Positions 21,701-28,689 of a stretch of DNA of 64,000 bases are shown here, piece after piece. The position numbers were made by a program, and so were the translations under genes. Origin of the DNA: Tetramitus jugosus (Eukaryota; Heterolobosea; Eutetramitea; Acrasida; Vahlkampfiidae). The stretch lies in the NCBI GenBank assembly GCA_937625935.1, contig OW569363.1, forward strand, positions 186,001 through 250,000, written 5' to 3'. The notes beneath the pieces were generated by a model. It worked only from the letters and a program-made list of their open reading frames with translations, was not told the DNA's origin and did no database searches. Position 1 is the stretch's first letter. The number at the start of each line of letters is the position of its first letter.

Positions 21701-23577
21701 GAACGAGAAGAACAGACGAGCTACAACATCAATATGAAATGGTTGTGAGCAAACAACGGCAATGGGAAGAAGGTTACTTCCACTTAGCCAAATTTTTAGA
21801 CTCCATCTTTATGACCAAAACAAAGGCAGACAGCATACCGGAGACAGTGTACTTGACTAGTATTCCTAGTATCCTAGAGAACTATGGCTACACACTTCAA
21901 TTTGGAGTGAAACATATTTATCATGCTCTTCCCAGATTTGTCAAATTGTTTTGTATTGCTGGAGATTGCCTTCCGAAAGACCAACTCAAAGAAATAGGAA
22001 AGGTTGTTCAAAGGTTCTTTAAACTACTGCATCCTGGAATATGGGCAAATGCAATCTCTCAATTTGTTTCGCGTATGGACCATTCCAACGAAGTCATTCA
22101 AATTCAAATCCGTTCAATCATAGCGGAGTTGTATCGTGCTTATCCAAAACATGTTTTATGGTTCTTAGCATCGCCCATGAATGTCTGCAAAAGATCTAAA
22201 GCAAGAACACTTGTTGAAGAGGCCTCTTCTAAAAACGCGACGCTCAAGAAGATTTTACAAAATTATGAAATTTATTTCCAAGGACTGATCGACATAGCAG
22301 GCGATACCAAGTCAACGGACATCTCTACAATGGCTGGTGCTCGCCAAATTAGGCAGGTTCGTGGGCTAACAAACGTTATGGTTCCTATATTAGAATGGCT
22401 CACTCCCGAAGTTCCTTCGTCGTCTGTTAAATCGGGCGATACAGCAGAGGAGACGCGCCAGTATACTAAAGACACCACAGATATCAGTACACTTGAAAAC
22501 CAATGCTTAGTGATGATGTCGAAGGCCAAACCAAAAAAGATTAGTTTCAGGGGAAATGATGGAAGAATATATTCTTTCCTAGCGAAAAAGGGAGATGATC
22601 TGCGGAGAGATAGCAGATTTATTGAAGTATCGAGATTAATTAACAAATTATTCCTCCGTAATCCAATAACAAGAAAGCGAAGACTTTACATACGAACATA
22701 TGCACCTGTTCCACTCAGGTCAGAGAAGGGCTCTGAGAGTGGGCTAGTGGAGTGGGTTGAGAATACTGAAGTACTCCGATCACTGATTGAGAAGATTGAG
22801 AAAGATACAGCACCTGCACCACACTTCTTCGAACCAAAGCGTCGATCAGATATATGCAAAGAACTCCATAATCTACCTTCGATTTTAATGGGGTCTGACG
22901 GTCGAAGCAAAACGCCTTCAGGTTTGAACAAATCAATCTTCTTCCGTCAAATCGTTGCTAAAGTGCCACGATTAATGCACAAATGGTTCCTATGGCGGTT
23001 TAAAGAACCAACTAGATGGCTAGAGGCCAGAAACAGTTATGTGAGAACATGTGCTGTGATGAGTATGGTAGGGTGGGTCATGGGACTTGGAGATAGGCAT
23101 TCTGAGAATATTTTGATCGACAACACGACTGGAGACTTACTGCATATCGATCTGAATATGATCTTTGAGATCGGTAGAAAACTAGCAGTTTCTGAAACTG
23201 TTCCGTTCCGGTGCACAACCAACATTATTGATGGTATGGGAGTTATGGGTTATGAAGGTGTTTTCAGATCGACAAGTGAAGTCACTATTCAACTACTCCG
23301 AGATAACAGAGAAATGATCATGAACGTCTTGGAAGCTTTCGTGCACGATAAGGATGGAGAAACAGACTCCAAAATTGCAGCCATCAATGCAAAGTTAAAA
23401 GGTGTAGAGGATCAAATTTTTGCAAGTCTCGAAGATATTGCCATTCATAAGAAGTCTGCACCCAAGCATGATGGTCAGATATTGTCCGTTCAAGGTAATG
23501 TGGACCAACTGATTAGACAAGCAACTGATCAAGATCGATTAGCTCATATGTATGCCTGGTGGATTCCATTCCTTTAA
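15754..23577 (+). CDS. ATR: ATR checkpoint kinase (PIKK family), intronless
   Basis: The 2,607-residue product is close to human ATR (about 2,640). About 1,900 residues of helical HEAT/FAT repeats are followed by the kinase domain. Hallmarks are 'KPKKISFRGNDGRIYSF' before the ATP-binding Lys, 'GLGDRHSENILID' (catalytic loop, about residue 2445), 'HIDLN' as the metal-binding motif (canonical ATR has HVDFN), and 'VPFRCTTNIIDGMGVMGYEG', the ATR-specific activation-loop region. It ends in a FATC domain with C-terminal 'AHMYAWWIPFL'. ATR responds to replication stress and RPA-coated ssDNA with ATRIP and phosphorylates Chk1. The 7.8-kb frame has no intron. The Phe-to-Leu change in the metal motif is conservative, so the kinase is probably active. 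Confidence 0.95.
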   Translation: MASLPDYMTEVLHTALKTQLKADMGTALQQVDIAKHLYPPYHSSPTITNEEKEFARSKVVNNNQISDNNNNKNSKMFLVLELFEAVFRIIINEEMKTTGSRSTSSDEKSSLSSSSRSHKNELQFATNPLQLVRWITCSFPLLWYSGAVIKSNRDYHLCLMNMIRMFCLVFKYQEQSKQALFRVMVSELHDMICDLFQVWMLIQQERSKHGSAANLPVIFIDLMPKTIKLLGSESLEIQKLRITSLNQVFRYLNATIDILFALSSSHSEIIPIVKGNALESSFLTIDFNLYETLILVIKMGHLTTKQVALRYLNELIRINRHFVCPSDLMVSNILDVVSHELIELILFIDNEEIATNSWPIYRTQKFDDCFCLMIENLSSPQLCTDDSLRFVNSLSWNIAHSPSTKLCSLLVEMLYTRVLIEKNLITLRETHDLIIKICQRRLMTHDLLQFVLFDSIAVQSETTRNDDSPVEPSTKKFKPSTEFTLFGVDMEATKQDILPLFVAMEDIVLNANTEWRDCVVFLEVCLSFLTSHPYEKNVVNPDECKIMRRIVDIVCTENKDALLLNLDCVLSMINNYLKGISEPGRTDFLVTQWHKHLVGYFTNLITADQFEVETEESIRFYRAAANLIVACFKCDPSDNILVQSIQYFVGGALMHHNKKIKLIALELLPRVILANQKSQVSVDMSVVQEVSSIVRNISPATTDESSIQILVAVAKALGTISVHLKDLNKNVVHDFIDLCFRHLFVGKLGNKRTVRAFIQSLPELYRNTSSDIWPSFSSNLKAVVRLFTSVGDEDLRRMILESRIIEDLLRDDSGLFLVLVFPNNVAGFVASIQSEMKEALESDNKDQCIYLMNILSRIAIPLSHNEVHIKKQCIFSISNALCLGDIKLQAYAVQYLEDIRHSLPKKEISTVLPIGDEIFDDWVLEILKQVDSGKRSDIKKRLNKIFGIVSRVLYDKSSREFLKSSLVRVVPKLVFQMRSIDIPQLELIVRHDSSSKPLWEDYFTHIMVYLSIHETEANYETYLGVYPDWKQSLLSDSTKILTDLSLRIHGESEERSATILSNAFNFVISRLAFDEHALKMQVFLPILETSAEWINNGATLSPLNAAICIKRIMTFMGPICNSFTSNLMSHLKSILGSIKNTESEEYNICLKAIADAWYTFLVQLNNEKLKRVFLQVVVYLLPLVELEKSMLNVFYLLIRDRKECLKNMFGSLPTLPKTDEFEPLNSIVNEDQPLVDLPQALRRDIKRAIGGIRSESVEVQRASLSDLKDTISQHHQIISQWIVSDESIPHNTKNPVPTTLDSLEMTTNVDLIRQLYFELMKLCSTTNKENVIDSLRCFGLLGAIDPSLLNLGPMFHEIEKEKDDINLAVTLIESLSKLLDGANKKEASFSIQELLKFCKSQSESHGSRHSDYNGFPWFNRLSMKEELIPLTNSSYFANQSRASRSDLPPKGQPFKQWVIIMARFLTSKATGNRKLIFDAIRPAFKFESFGRIVKYLLPYMMHNIFMSGNEADIKQVVDCITLILEKNQKQYQEHLQLIFSIVDQLRVWLSDVIVKSSSNSSEQVQEILFAALNAERMINAIPNSAMAKAAFMTKSYARSLMYYENFMRGALEEYLSTKVEDSQDEDHIHSKYLPLLTAEKIKLIHDYSAEPGKSSPLPFLQRIYGHLDDLDSIKGVSALRTTSSLEEQIIDYETNFEWNEALMCYEVALQDDPNNIEYQLNMLRCNRNLGHLQTMLRSIDGALERLQTNHKELKTYAVQSAWRLAEWSLVEEYLKDANASDFEVNLAKGLIAYSKKDTQAFNASIFSMRALLAESFAPAASESYELVYPFLVQAQMTVELEQSYNLHTNNQTRQSELAEEWNQRLHLIVDSIQSRESLLSLRRVLYMINGMEKATGHSWLMYGNLARKNKNFTQAHNAMLQARQYSEHLPEYLLNYAKLLYAEGKVTNALTVLENAPHEFKNMDQRLLAKIELRAANWSEEIRTRRTDELQHQYEMVVSKQRQWEEGYFHLAKFLDSIFMTKTKADSIPETVYLTSIPSILENYGYTLQFGVKHIYHALPRFVKLFCIAGDCLPKDQLKEIGKVVQRFFKLLHPGIWANAISQFVSRMDHSNEVIQIQIRSIIAELYRAYPKHVLWFLASPMNVCKRSKARTLVEEASSKNATLKKILQNYEIYFQGLIDIAGDTKSTDISTMAGARQIRQVRGLTNVMVPILEWLTPEVPSSSVKSGDTAEETRQYTKDTTDISTLENQCLVMMSKAKPKKISFRGNDGRIYSFLAKKGDDLRRDSRFIEVSRLINKLFLRNPITRKRRLYIRTYAPVPLRSEKGSESGLVEWVENTEVLRSLIEKIEKDTAPAPHFFEPKRRSDICKELHNLPSILMGSDGRSKTPSGLNKSIFFRQIVAKVPRLMHKWFLWRFKEPTRWLEARNSYVRTCAVMSMVGWVMGLGDRHSENILIDNTTGDLLHIDLNMIFEIGRKLAVSETVPFRCTTNIIDGMGVMGYEGVFRSTSEVTIQLLRDNREMIMNVLEAFVHDKDGETDSKIAAINAKLKGVEDQIFASLEDIAIHKKSAPKHDGQILSVQGNVDQLIRQATDQDRLAHMYAWWIPFL

Positions 23578-23704
23578 TTACACTCGTTTCAACATACTAG
23601 CATCTTTTAGTAAACATAAAGCTCAGTAAACGCTGCCAATTTTGGTTGGAAATAGTAACTCCATATGTATTTGTTGGATGGAAAGTGACTACAAACCAGC
23701 AAAA

Positions 23705-23823
23705 GCCTACATTACTGAGGGTTCTCGAGTAGTCTCCTATCTCAATACTAACTCAGCCAGATGGTGCTTAACTTCTCTATTCGAAATGGGAAGAGGTGGT
23801 TCCACCATTGTATGAACGTAGAC
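23705..23823 (-). rRNA. 5S ribosomal RNA
   Basis: Read on the minus strand, this 119-nt stretch matches 5S rRNA layout. The terminal helix GTCTACGTT/AATGTAGGC pairs along its length with wobble pairs. The conserved 'CCATTTCGAATAGAGAAG' and 'GAAGTTAAGCACC' blocks form loop C and the internal promoter region, and 'GAGATAGGAGACTACTCGAG' corresponds to the TTGGATGGGAGACCGCCTGG region. A TTTT terminator follows the 3' end (rc of 23701-23704). It is a single dispersed copy here, downstream of ATR in the opposite orientation. Confidence 0.9.
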
Positions 23824-23846
23824 ACTATCTAATAGTAATAGAGCTA

Positions 23847-23863
23847 TTTACGCGTTTTTGGCC
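23847..23863. repeat. Left copy of 17-bp target-site duplication
   Basis: TTTACGCGTTTTTGGCC, identical to 24823-24839. The flanking bases differ on both sides, so the repeat is exactly 17 bp. Confidence 0.8.
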
Positions 23864-23881
23864 GCTTTGGTGACCGCATCT

Positions 23882-24763
23882 ATGACTTTGTTGAGTTGTT
23901 CAACAAAGAGAGGAGGATTGTTCAACAGCACTGCTACACCCAAGCGCAGTGTTGATTGCACAAGAAAGGTGGTCGTCCATGGCATGAAGAACATGTCAGT
24001 GGACGACATCAAGAAGCTACTGGGACAGAAGGTTGCCAGTGTGCTCAAGAAGCGTGACACTGCTTTCGTGGTCATGGGTGATGAAACCTATGCACAAGCA
24101 GTGCTCAGCGGAGAGAACAAGGTAAAGGCCACGGTCACTCGATACGTCGAGAGACCACATGATCCTCTCAAGGCTGTCAACAAGAGGTTGACAAAGATGT
24201 ACGAGGAGCTGCTGACGGTGGTCGACGCACTGCGTCGACAGGTCACAGAACTCACCAAGGATTTGACAAAGACAAAGGGCCAAGAGAGCAACAAACCGGT
24301 TCCGATACCGGTACTGGAAGTTGCACAAAGAACTGCTCCTGATCTAATGGAGGCAGAAGAACAAAGGAGTGCAACACCACTGCCAACAGTGCCTGTTGTA
24401 CTGCTCAGCGCTGAAAATCGGCAAATCCTGGAGCAAGTGAATGCCACTTCTCCAGTGTTTGCAAGAGCGAAGAAGGAAATTGCTGCATTGGCACTAGCCA
24501 GTGCACGCAAAAGGTATGGTTTGACTGAGGACGAACCAGTCATTGTGGATGTGGATGATGACTCCGAAAAGGAGATTCAGAGTCCACAACTCAATGACAA
24601 CAAGAAGAGGAGTGCTAGGATCACACTGGGTGATCTGAGGAGCAACAAGGCCCAAGACAAGAAAAAAACAACAGATGGCTCTGTGTCCATCGACGGTCCT
24701 ACTACAAGGTTACGCTCTTTGATGAAGGGCATCAACCAAAACACTCACAAAACAAGTCAATAA
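23882..24763 (+). CDS. Protein of the inserted element, 293 residues, RRM-like N-terminal part
   Basis: The protein has a basic, Ser/Thr-rich start, then 'KVVVHGMKNMSVDDIKKLL', 'RDTAFVVMGDETYAQAVLSG' and 'KVKATVTRYVERP'. The alternating strand-helix-strand layout, with hydrophobic strands where RNP2 and RNP1 would be, suggests an RRM-like fold. A heptad helix ('KMYEELLTVVDALRRQVTEL') and a disordered Pro/Glu- and Lys-rich tail follow. RRM plus coiled coil plus basic tail recalls ORF1 proteins of non-LTR retrotransposons; this is inference. Codon use is richer in CTG, GTG and GTC than neighbouring genes. The frame is intact. TTG codons occur upstream inside the duplication, but the first ATG is at 23882. 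Confidence 0.65.
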   Translation: MTLLSCSTKRGGLFNSTATPKRSVDCTRKVVVHGMKNMSVDDIKKLLGQKVASVLKKRDTAFVVMGDETYAQAVLSGENKVKATVTRYVERPHDPLKAVNKRLTKMYEELLTVVDALRRQVTELTKDLTKTKGQESNKPVPIPVLEVAQRTAPDLMEAEEQRSATPLPTVPVVLLSAENRQILEQVNATSPVFARAKKEIAALALASARKRYGLTEDEPVIVDVDDDSEKEIQSPQLNDNKKRSARITLGDLRSNKAQDKKKTTDGSVSIDGPTTRLRSLMKGINQNTHKTSQ

Positions 24764-24822
24764 ATGAGCAATCGTGTGCTTGCGCATGGAACAAAAAAAA
24801 ACAAAAAAAACAAAAAAAAAAT

Positions 24823-24839
24823 TTTACGCGTTTTTGGCC
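24823..24839. repeat. Right copy of 17-bp target-site duplication
   Basis: Identical to 23847-23863 and immediately preceded by the A-rich tail of the insert. Confidence 0.8.
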
Positions 24840-25153
24840 AGTTGGTGCTTCACGGGATGAAGAAGTAGCTGAAAAGAAAGTTACAATATTCGTGAACAGT
24901 GTGAAACGGAGATGTCTCACGACCTCCAGTCTTGAAGACACAAGTGTTAAAACATACAATTTCACGTCACAGGACAACACCTCAAAGATATTTGAGTCCA
25001 GAACTCTTCTGTCAGAGAGACTTCAAACTCTCCATTCACTTTTTGTAAAACAAGTTCTGTACTCTCTCATTTGATCTCGTTGGTTGTTCCAGAATGGGAA
25101 CATGGCAATTTTTCTCAGGTTAAATTGGAACTGTCCTTGAATACGATGAACGT
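24840..25153. other. Flank of the insertion, possible old reading frame
   Basis: From the right duplication copy a plus-strand frame stays open to the TGA at about 25072 (about 80 codons, no ATG at its head) and reads as polar protein-like sequence ('DEEVAEKKVTIFVNSVKRR'). It may be the remnant of whatever occupied the target site, or chance. No confident gene is present. Confidence 0.3.
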
Positions 25154-27858
25154 TTACAGTTTATTCAAACAATTCTCAACCTCAATAAAACTAGGACGAT
25201 TTTCAGGCAACGTATCCCAACACTTCTGAATGATGAGCTTTGCTTGATGGTACAGAGAAACACTTTCATCGGACAATTCGGTTTGCTCTGGAAAATCTGG
25301 ACGTTCTCCATCTGTAATTGCATTTACAATGGCAACAGGATAAATTAAATCAGGAAACACTTTTCTGTTGGTGAGCAATTCATAGGCAATCATTCCAAAA
25401 CTAAACACGTCCCCGGCCATATCAGCTTGCACAGTCTTGGTAGAAACAGAGAACTTCTCAGGAGCCATGTACTTAAAGTTACTTCGCAATCTTTGAGTTC
25501 TCCTGCCAACTGTTTTGTTTCGAATCCGCGAAAAGCCAAAGTTTGTAATCTTGACACAATTATTCGAATCACACAAGATAGAATCAGGTTGTAAGTCGCG
25601 ATGCGTAATTGCTGGTTCACGGGTATGCAAGTGATTCATAGCTGTTGCAATTTGTTTGAGTAGTTGTAACCTTTGACCAAAATCCAGATGCTCCACTGCT
25701 AAAAGTCTTTCAATCGTTCCCTTTCCTGCATACTCTGCAAATAAACACAACCGATCTCTCTCAAAACACATTCCCTTAAACTGTAAAATGTTTGAATGGT
25801 GCAAAGATGTTATGATTGAAACCTCGTTCAAAAACTCAGCAAACTCTCCATCTGTCATTGTGTGCTCCTCCAACTCCTTCATAAAGATCCGATTTGTCTT
25901 GTTTTCTAGTTTGTTGTGCACATCAACAATGTATGCCATACCCAACCCATCAAATCCTAACTTCTCAACAATGCTTACATCAGAATAGGCGATAACTCTC
26001 ATGTTAGGAATGATAGAAACTTGTTGTAATCTCTCCATGAAACGTATCTGCTCATAATCCTGACTCGTTTCAAGCACAGCATCAGATTCTAACTCTTCAC
26101 TCAAATCCACAGTGTCTGGCACGACTCTTGGCTCAGTAGAACCCAAATTCTTTAATACTTGTATCCATTTATCTCTCAGAGCATCCGAATCCAAACCAAA
26201 CAAGAGTTTCTCACTCTCGGTAGTCAATTTGAAGAACTCTCCCTTCGCACCCTTTGTAGCTGTCGTGGGAGTGACAAAAAACGAACCAGGAGTAAGCAAG
26301 TACTTTTGCTTCACACTCCATGGATCCTTGATGTTCTTGCAAATATACAAGTAATGATAATCAGTCAGATAAAAATATTCTGTTTGCCAGCTACTGCCAT
26401 TGTTGATCGATCGTCTCATTTGTCCCTCCATGAGAGATCTACCTCTAAACAACACATATGCCTCTGCCTCTATCTCCTGAGCTTTTGAAAGTTTCTTGGA
26501 TACTTTTTGGATGGATACAATGGGATCTGGCTTTCGACTGAGTCCTGACAATAAACGACTAAATATTGCTTTAGGACCGGATAGTTTAACTCCTTTCTGT
26601 GGTAATGACTTTGCCCGCTCAACGGGCCTATTTTCACTCAATTCAACAAATTTAATCACATCGGACATCGAAGGGCGCTTACTTGGGCTGTCGTGCAGCA
26701 TTTTCAGCAGCATTGTTTTGGATCTGTTTGATAAACCAGTTTCTTTGATCCTGTTTTTCACAATATCCAAATAATTAGCGGCAAGAAACACTTCACCAAT
26801 ACTGGTACATAACGTAGCCAAACTAAAGAAGATGACACCCACAGAAAATACTTCACTCCTCTCTGTTACTCTAATCTCAAATTGATTATTCTTCAAGTTC
26901 TTTCGTAATTCAGGAGCAATGTAAGCTAACCCGAGTCAATACCCATTTCGGCAAACCACCCAAACAACACGTTAAGTCAGCTGATACAATTCATGCTCAA
27001 TCAATACGATCATAAATATACTCATATATCTTCAAACATACCATTCTTTAACAACGTTTGCTTCCTGTCCTGATAATACTGTGCATTCACATTGTTCGCA
27101 CAATTACCAGAATCTAAAACAAACTCGGAATAGGACCAATTCGATGCATAGACTCGCTCCATGGAAATCTCTCCCAGTGCATGAACAAAACCATAGGAAT
27201 GCAAATGATGGAGCGCACTAGAAATCATCTTCAACACATCCAACAGCTGCACCTCTTCGAACCAATCGGGTTGTTCTGCCTTTGTAGCTCTCGAAGTTAC
27301 AAACTCACTCAACGAATCAGGATATCTCTGCTTCAACACAAATATACTATTCCTATCGATATAGACCTGATGTATGGGCACGAGAAAATCATGAACAAAT
27401 TCTTGCAGACCCAAGAACATCTCTGAACAAGCAATGGCATCATTTTCACTCTTGAATGTTAGTTTTCTGGCATTGAATCGCTTGTTTGTTTCCTTGTTCG
27501 ATACGAGCCACATGGATTCATTGTGAGGGTGCGTTGTCTGTGTTGTTTTTGTGCTATTCTTGCGATTGTTGTTGGCCGAAGGAGTGCTCGCAAGACTGTG
27601 AAGAACAATGCACTCTGAAAAAGAGTCAACGGCCACCACAGGATGAATGGTGTTGATACTATTGTTGTTGTGTGGTGATTGTTGTGCAGCGACTGCAGCG
27701 TTAGAACTTTGACGAAAGACAAAGTTGGAAGTGTCACCGACAGAGTCAGAACGACGGTTCATGCTCTCATCTTCACTTGCTTCCGTAAGGTTGGTCTTTT
27801 CAAGTTTTTTAATCAGAGTAAAATCCTTTTCAAACGAAGATTGCTTGATGATGTCCAT
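25154..27858 (-). CDS. Protein with two degenerate kinase domains flanking a PH-like domain
   Basis: Exon 1 (27042-27858) and exon 2 (25154-26925) join in phase 1 (GTATGT/GGTTAG, intron 116 nt), giving 862 residues. The first kinase-like domain (about 120-370) keeps the APE motif ('YIAPELR') at the splice junction, but its catalytic loop reads 'HALGEISMERVY' and no DFG is seen. A PH-like domain follows (about 435-535, 'LMEGQMRRSINNG ... WQTEYFYLTDYHYLY ... LRDKWIQVLKNL'). The second, TKL-like domain (about 590-862) keeps an N-lobe Lys ('IFMKELEEH') and HRD, but reads 'HRDLQPDSIL' (Asn to Ser, Lys to Gln) and 'NFG' for DFG. Both may be pseudokinases; the second could retain weak activity. Confidence 0.8.
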
Positions 27859-28689
27859 GCTTCTTCAACTCGTTGCAAAGAATGATGGTGTGCTTTCTTG
27901 TTCTTCTGTGTGGTGGAACAAAAGGGCCTCAATGATTTCAAGAGCGCCACTGGGGGTGTGAAGTCCATCAAGTGTCACCACGAATTTCTCCGGGTGTTTC
28001 AACAAACATCAAAATATTGGTCCGGAATGATGATAGGAAGAGAGTTTATTTGGTTCAATTATGATGATTATTCTCATCACCAACGAGAACATTCGAATGA
28101 CGACAAAAGCACCAGTTGAGGCACTTCGAAACGAAGGTTTATGGCCCATTCTTTCAACCTTAAATCTTAAACTGTTCGAGTCATAAGCCCTCACTTCGAA
28201 GCGCCACAAGTAGTGTCAATCTAGCACTCGTATGATTCTGTTGCGTGTGGTGTTTGCGAATTTCAGACGTTCCTCGATTTTGTTTTGAGTAGTGGTTGAC
28301 CGCCAAACTCTTCGGGAAAATCACAAAATTGGAATTTCGCGACCTATCCCAACACGAAGTGCGCTGCCATAAGCAGGTTTCAAGGTATATCCTCAAATTC
28401 TCCACGATCATTGACCAAGCATCATGATAACAACAAAATTCATAAAAAAAAAGTCATGTATTGCGTAACCAACGTGATTCACTGACTTCTCACTCGCTCA
28501 CGATCTGGGAGGGTTACTCAATAAAGAATCCAACTCGACGAGTAATTTTCCTTAATGACGTCACATTGTTCGTGTGGGCCTATTCTCCGTAATTTTATCG
28601 GGGTTTTTTTGTGTGTGAAGAGAAAAAAAGAAGCCGCTGCCAGCAACACGCAGAACAAACAACAAACCAACAAACGGAACAACAAAACA
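27859..28689. other. Divergent intergenic region upstream of the kinase-like and FAR-DHAPAT genes
   Basis: No firm gene is present. A 73-codon plus frame (27898-28119) looks protein-like but has no ATG at its head. The FAR-DHAPAT frame itself is open from an ATG at 28555; translation more likely starts at 28690. A perfect TGACGTCA palindrome lies at 28556-28563. Confidence 0.45.
28556..28563. promoter_or_regulatory. TGACGTCA palindrome (CRE/bZIP-like) upstream of FAR-DHAPAT
   Basis: TGACGTCA is the classic bZIP (CREB/ATF) site. It lies 127 bp before the chosen ATG. A second copy at 39166-39173 sits about 94 bp upstream of the pyridoxal kinase start. Function is not shown; about one chance copy is expected in a window of this size. 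Confidence 0.25.

Larger units (their letters stand above)
23847..24839 (+). mobile_element. Retroposed element with 17-bp target-site duplication and A-rich tail
   Basis: A perfect 17-bp direct repeat (TTTACGCGTTTTTGGCC) flanks a 959-bp insert. The insert begins 18 nt before the ATG of a 293-codon gene and ends in an A-rich tail of A8-A10 runs separated by single C (24792-24821) directly against the second repeat copy. A terminal direct repeat plus a 3' A tail is the standard mark of target-primed reverse transcription, so this is either a non-LTR element (or an ORF1-only derivative) or a retrocopied gene. The left boundary lies 23 bp upstream of the 5S rRNA 5' end. No reverse transcriptase is encoded. 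Confidence 0.75.

Noticed and set aside
27898-28119. 73-codon plus-strand frame with protein-like sequence
   Set aside because: No ATG at its head, a stop just upstream, and no splice partner was found.
28555-28689. In-frame upstream start for the FAR-DHAPAT fusion
   Set aside because: The extra 45 residues include an unconserved hydrophobic then Lys/Asn-rich run; the ATG at 28690 after an A-rich leader fits a peroxisomal PTS1 enzyme better.
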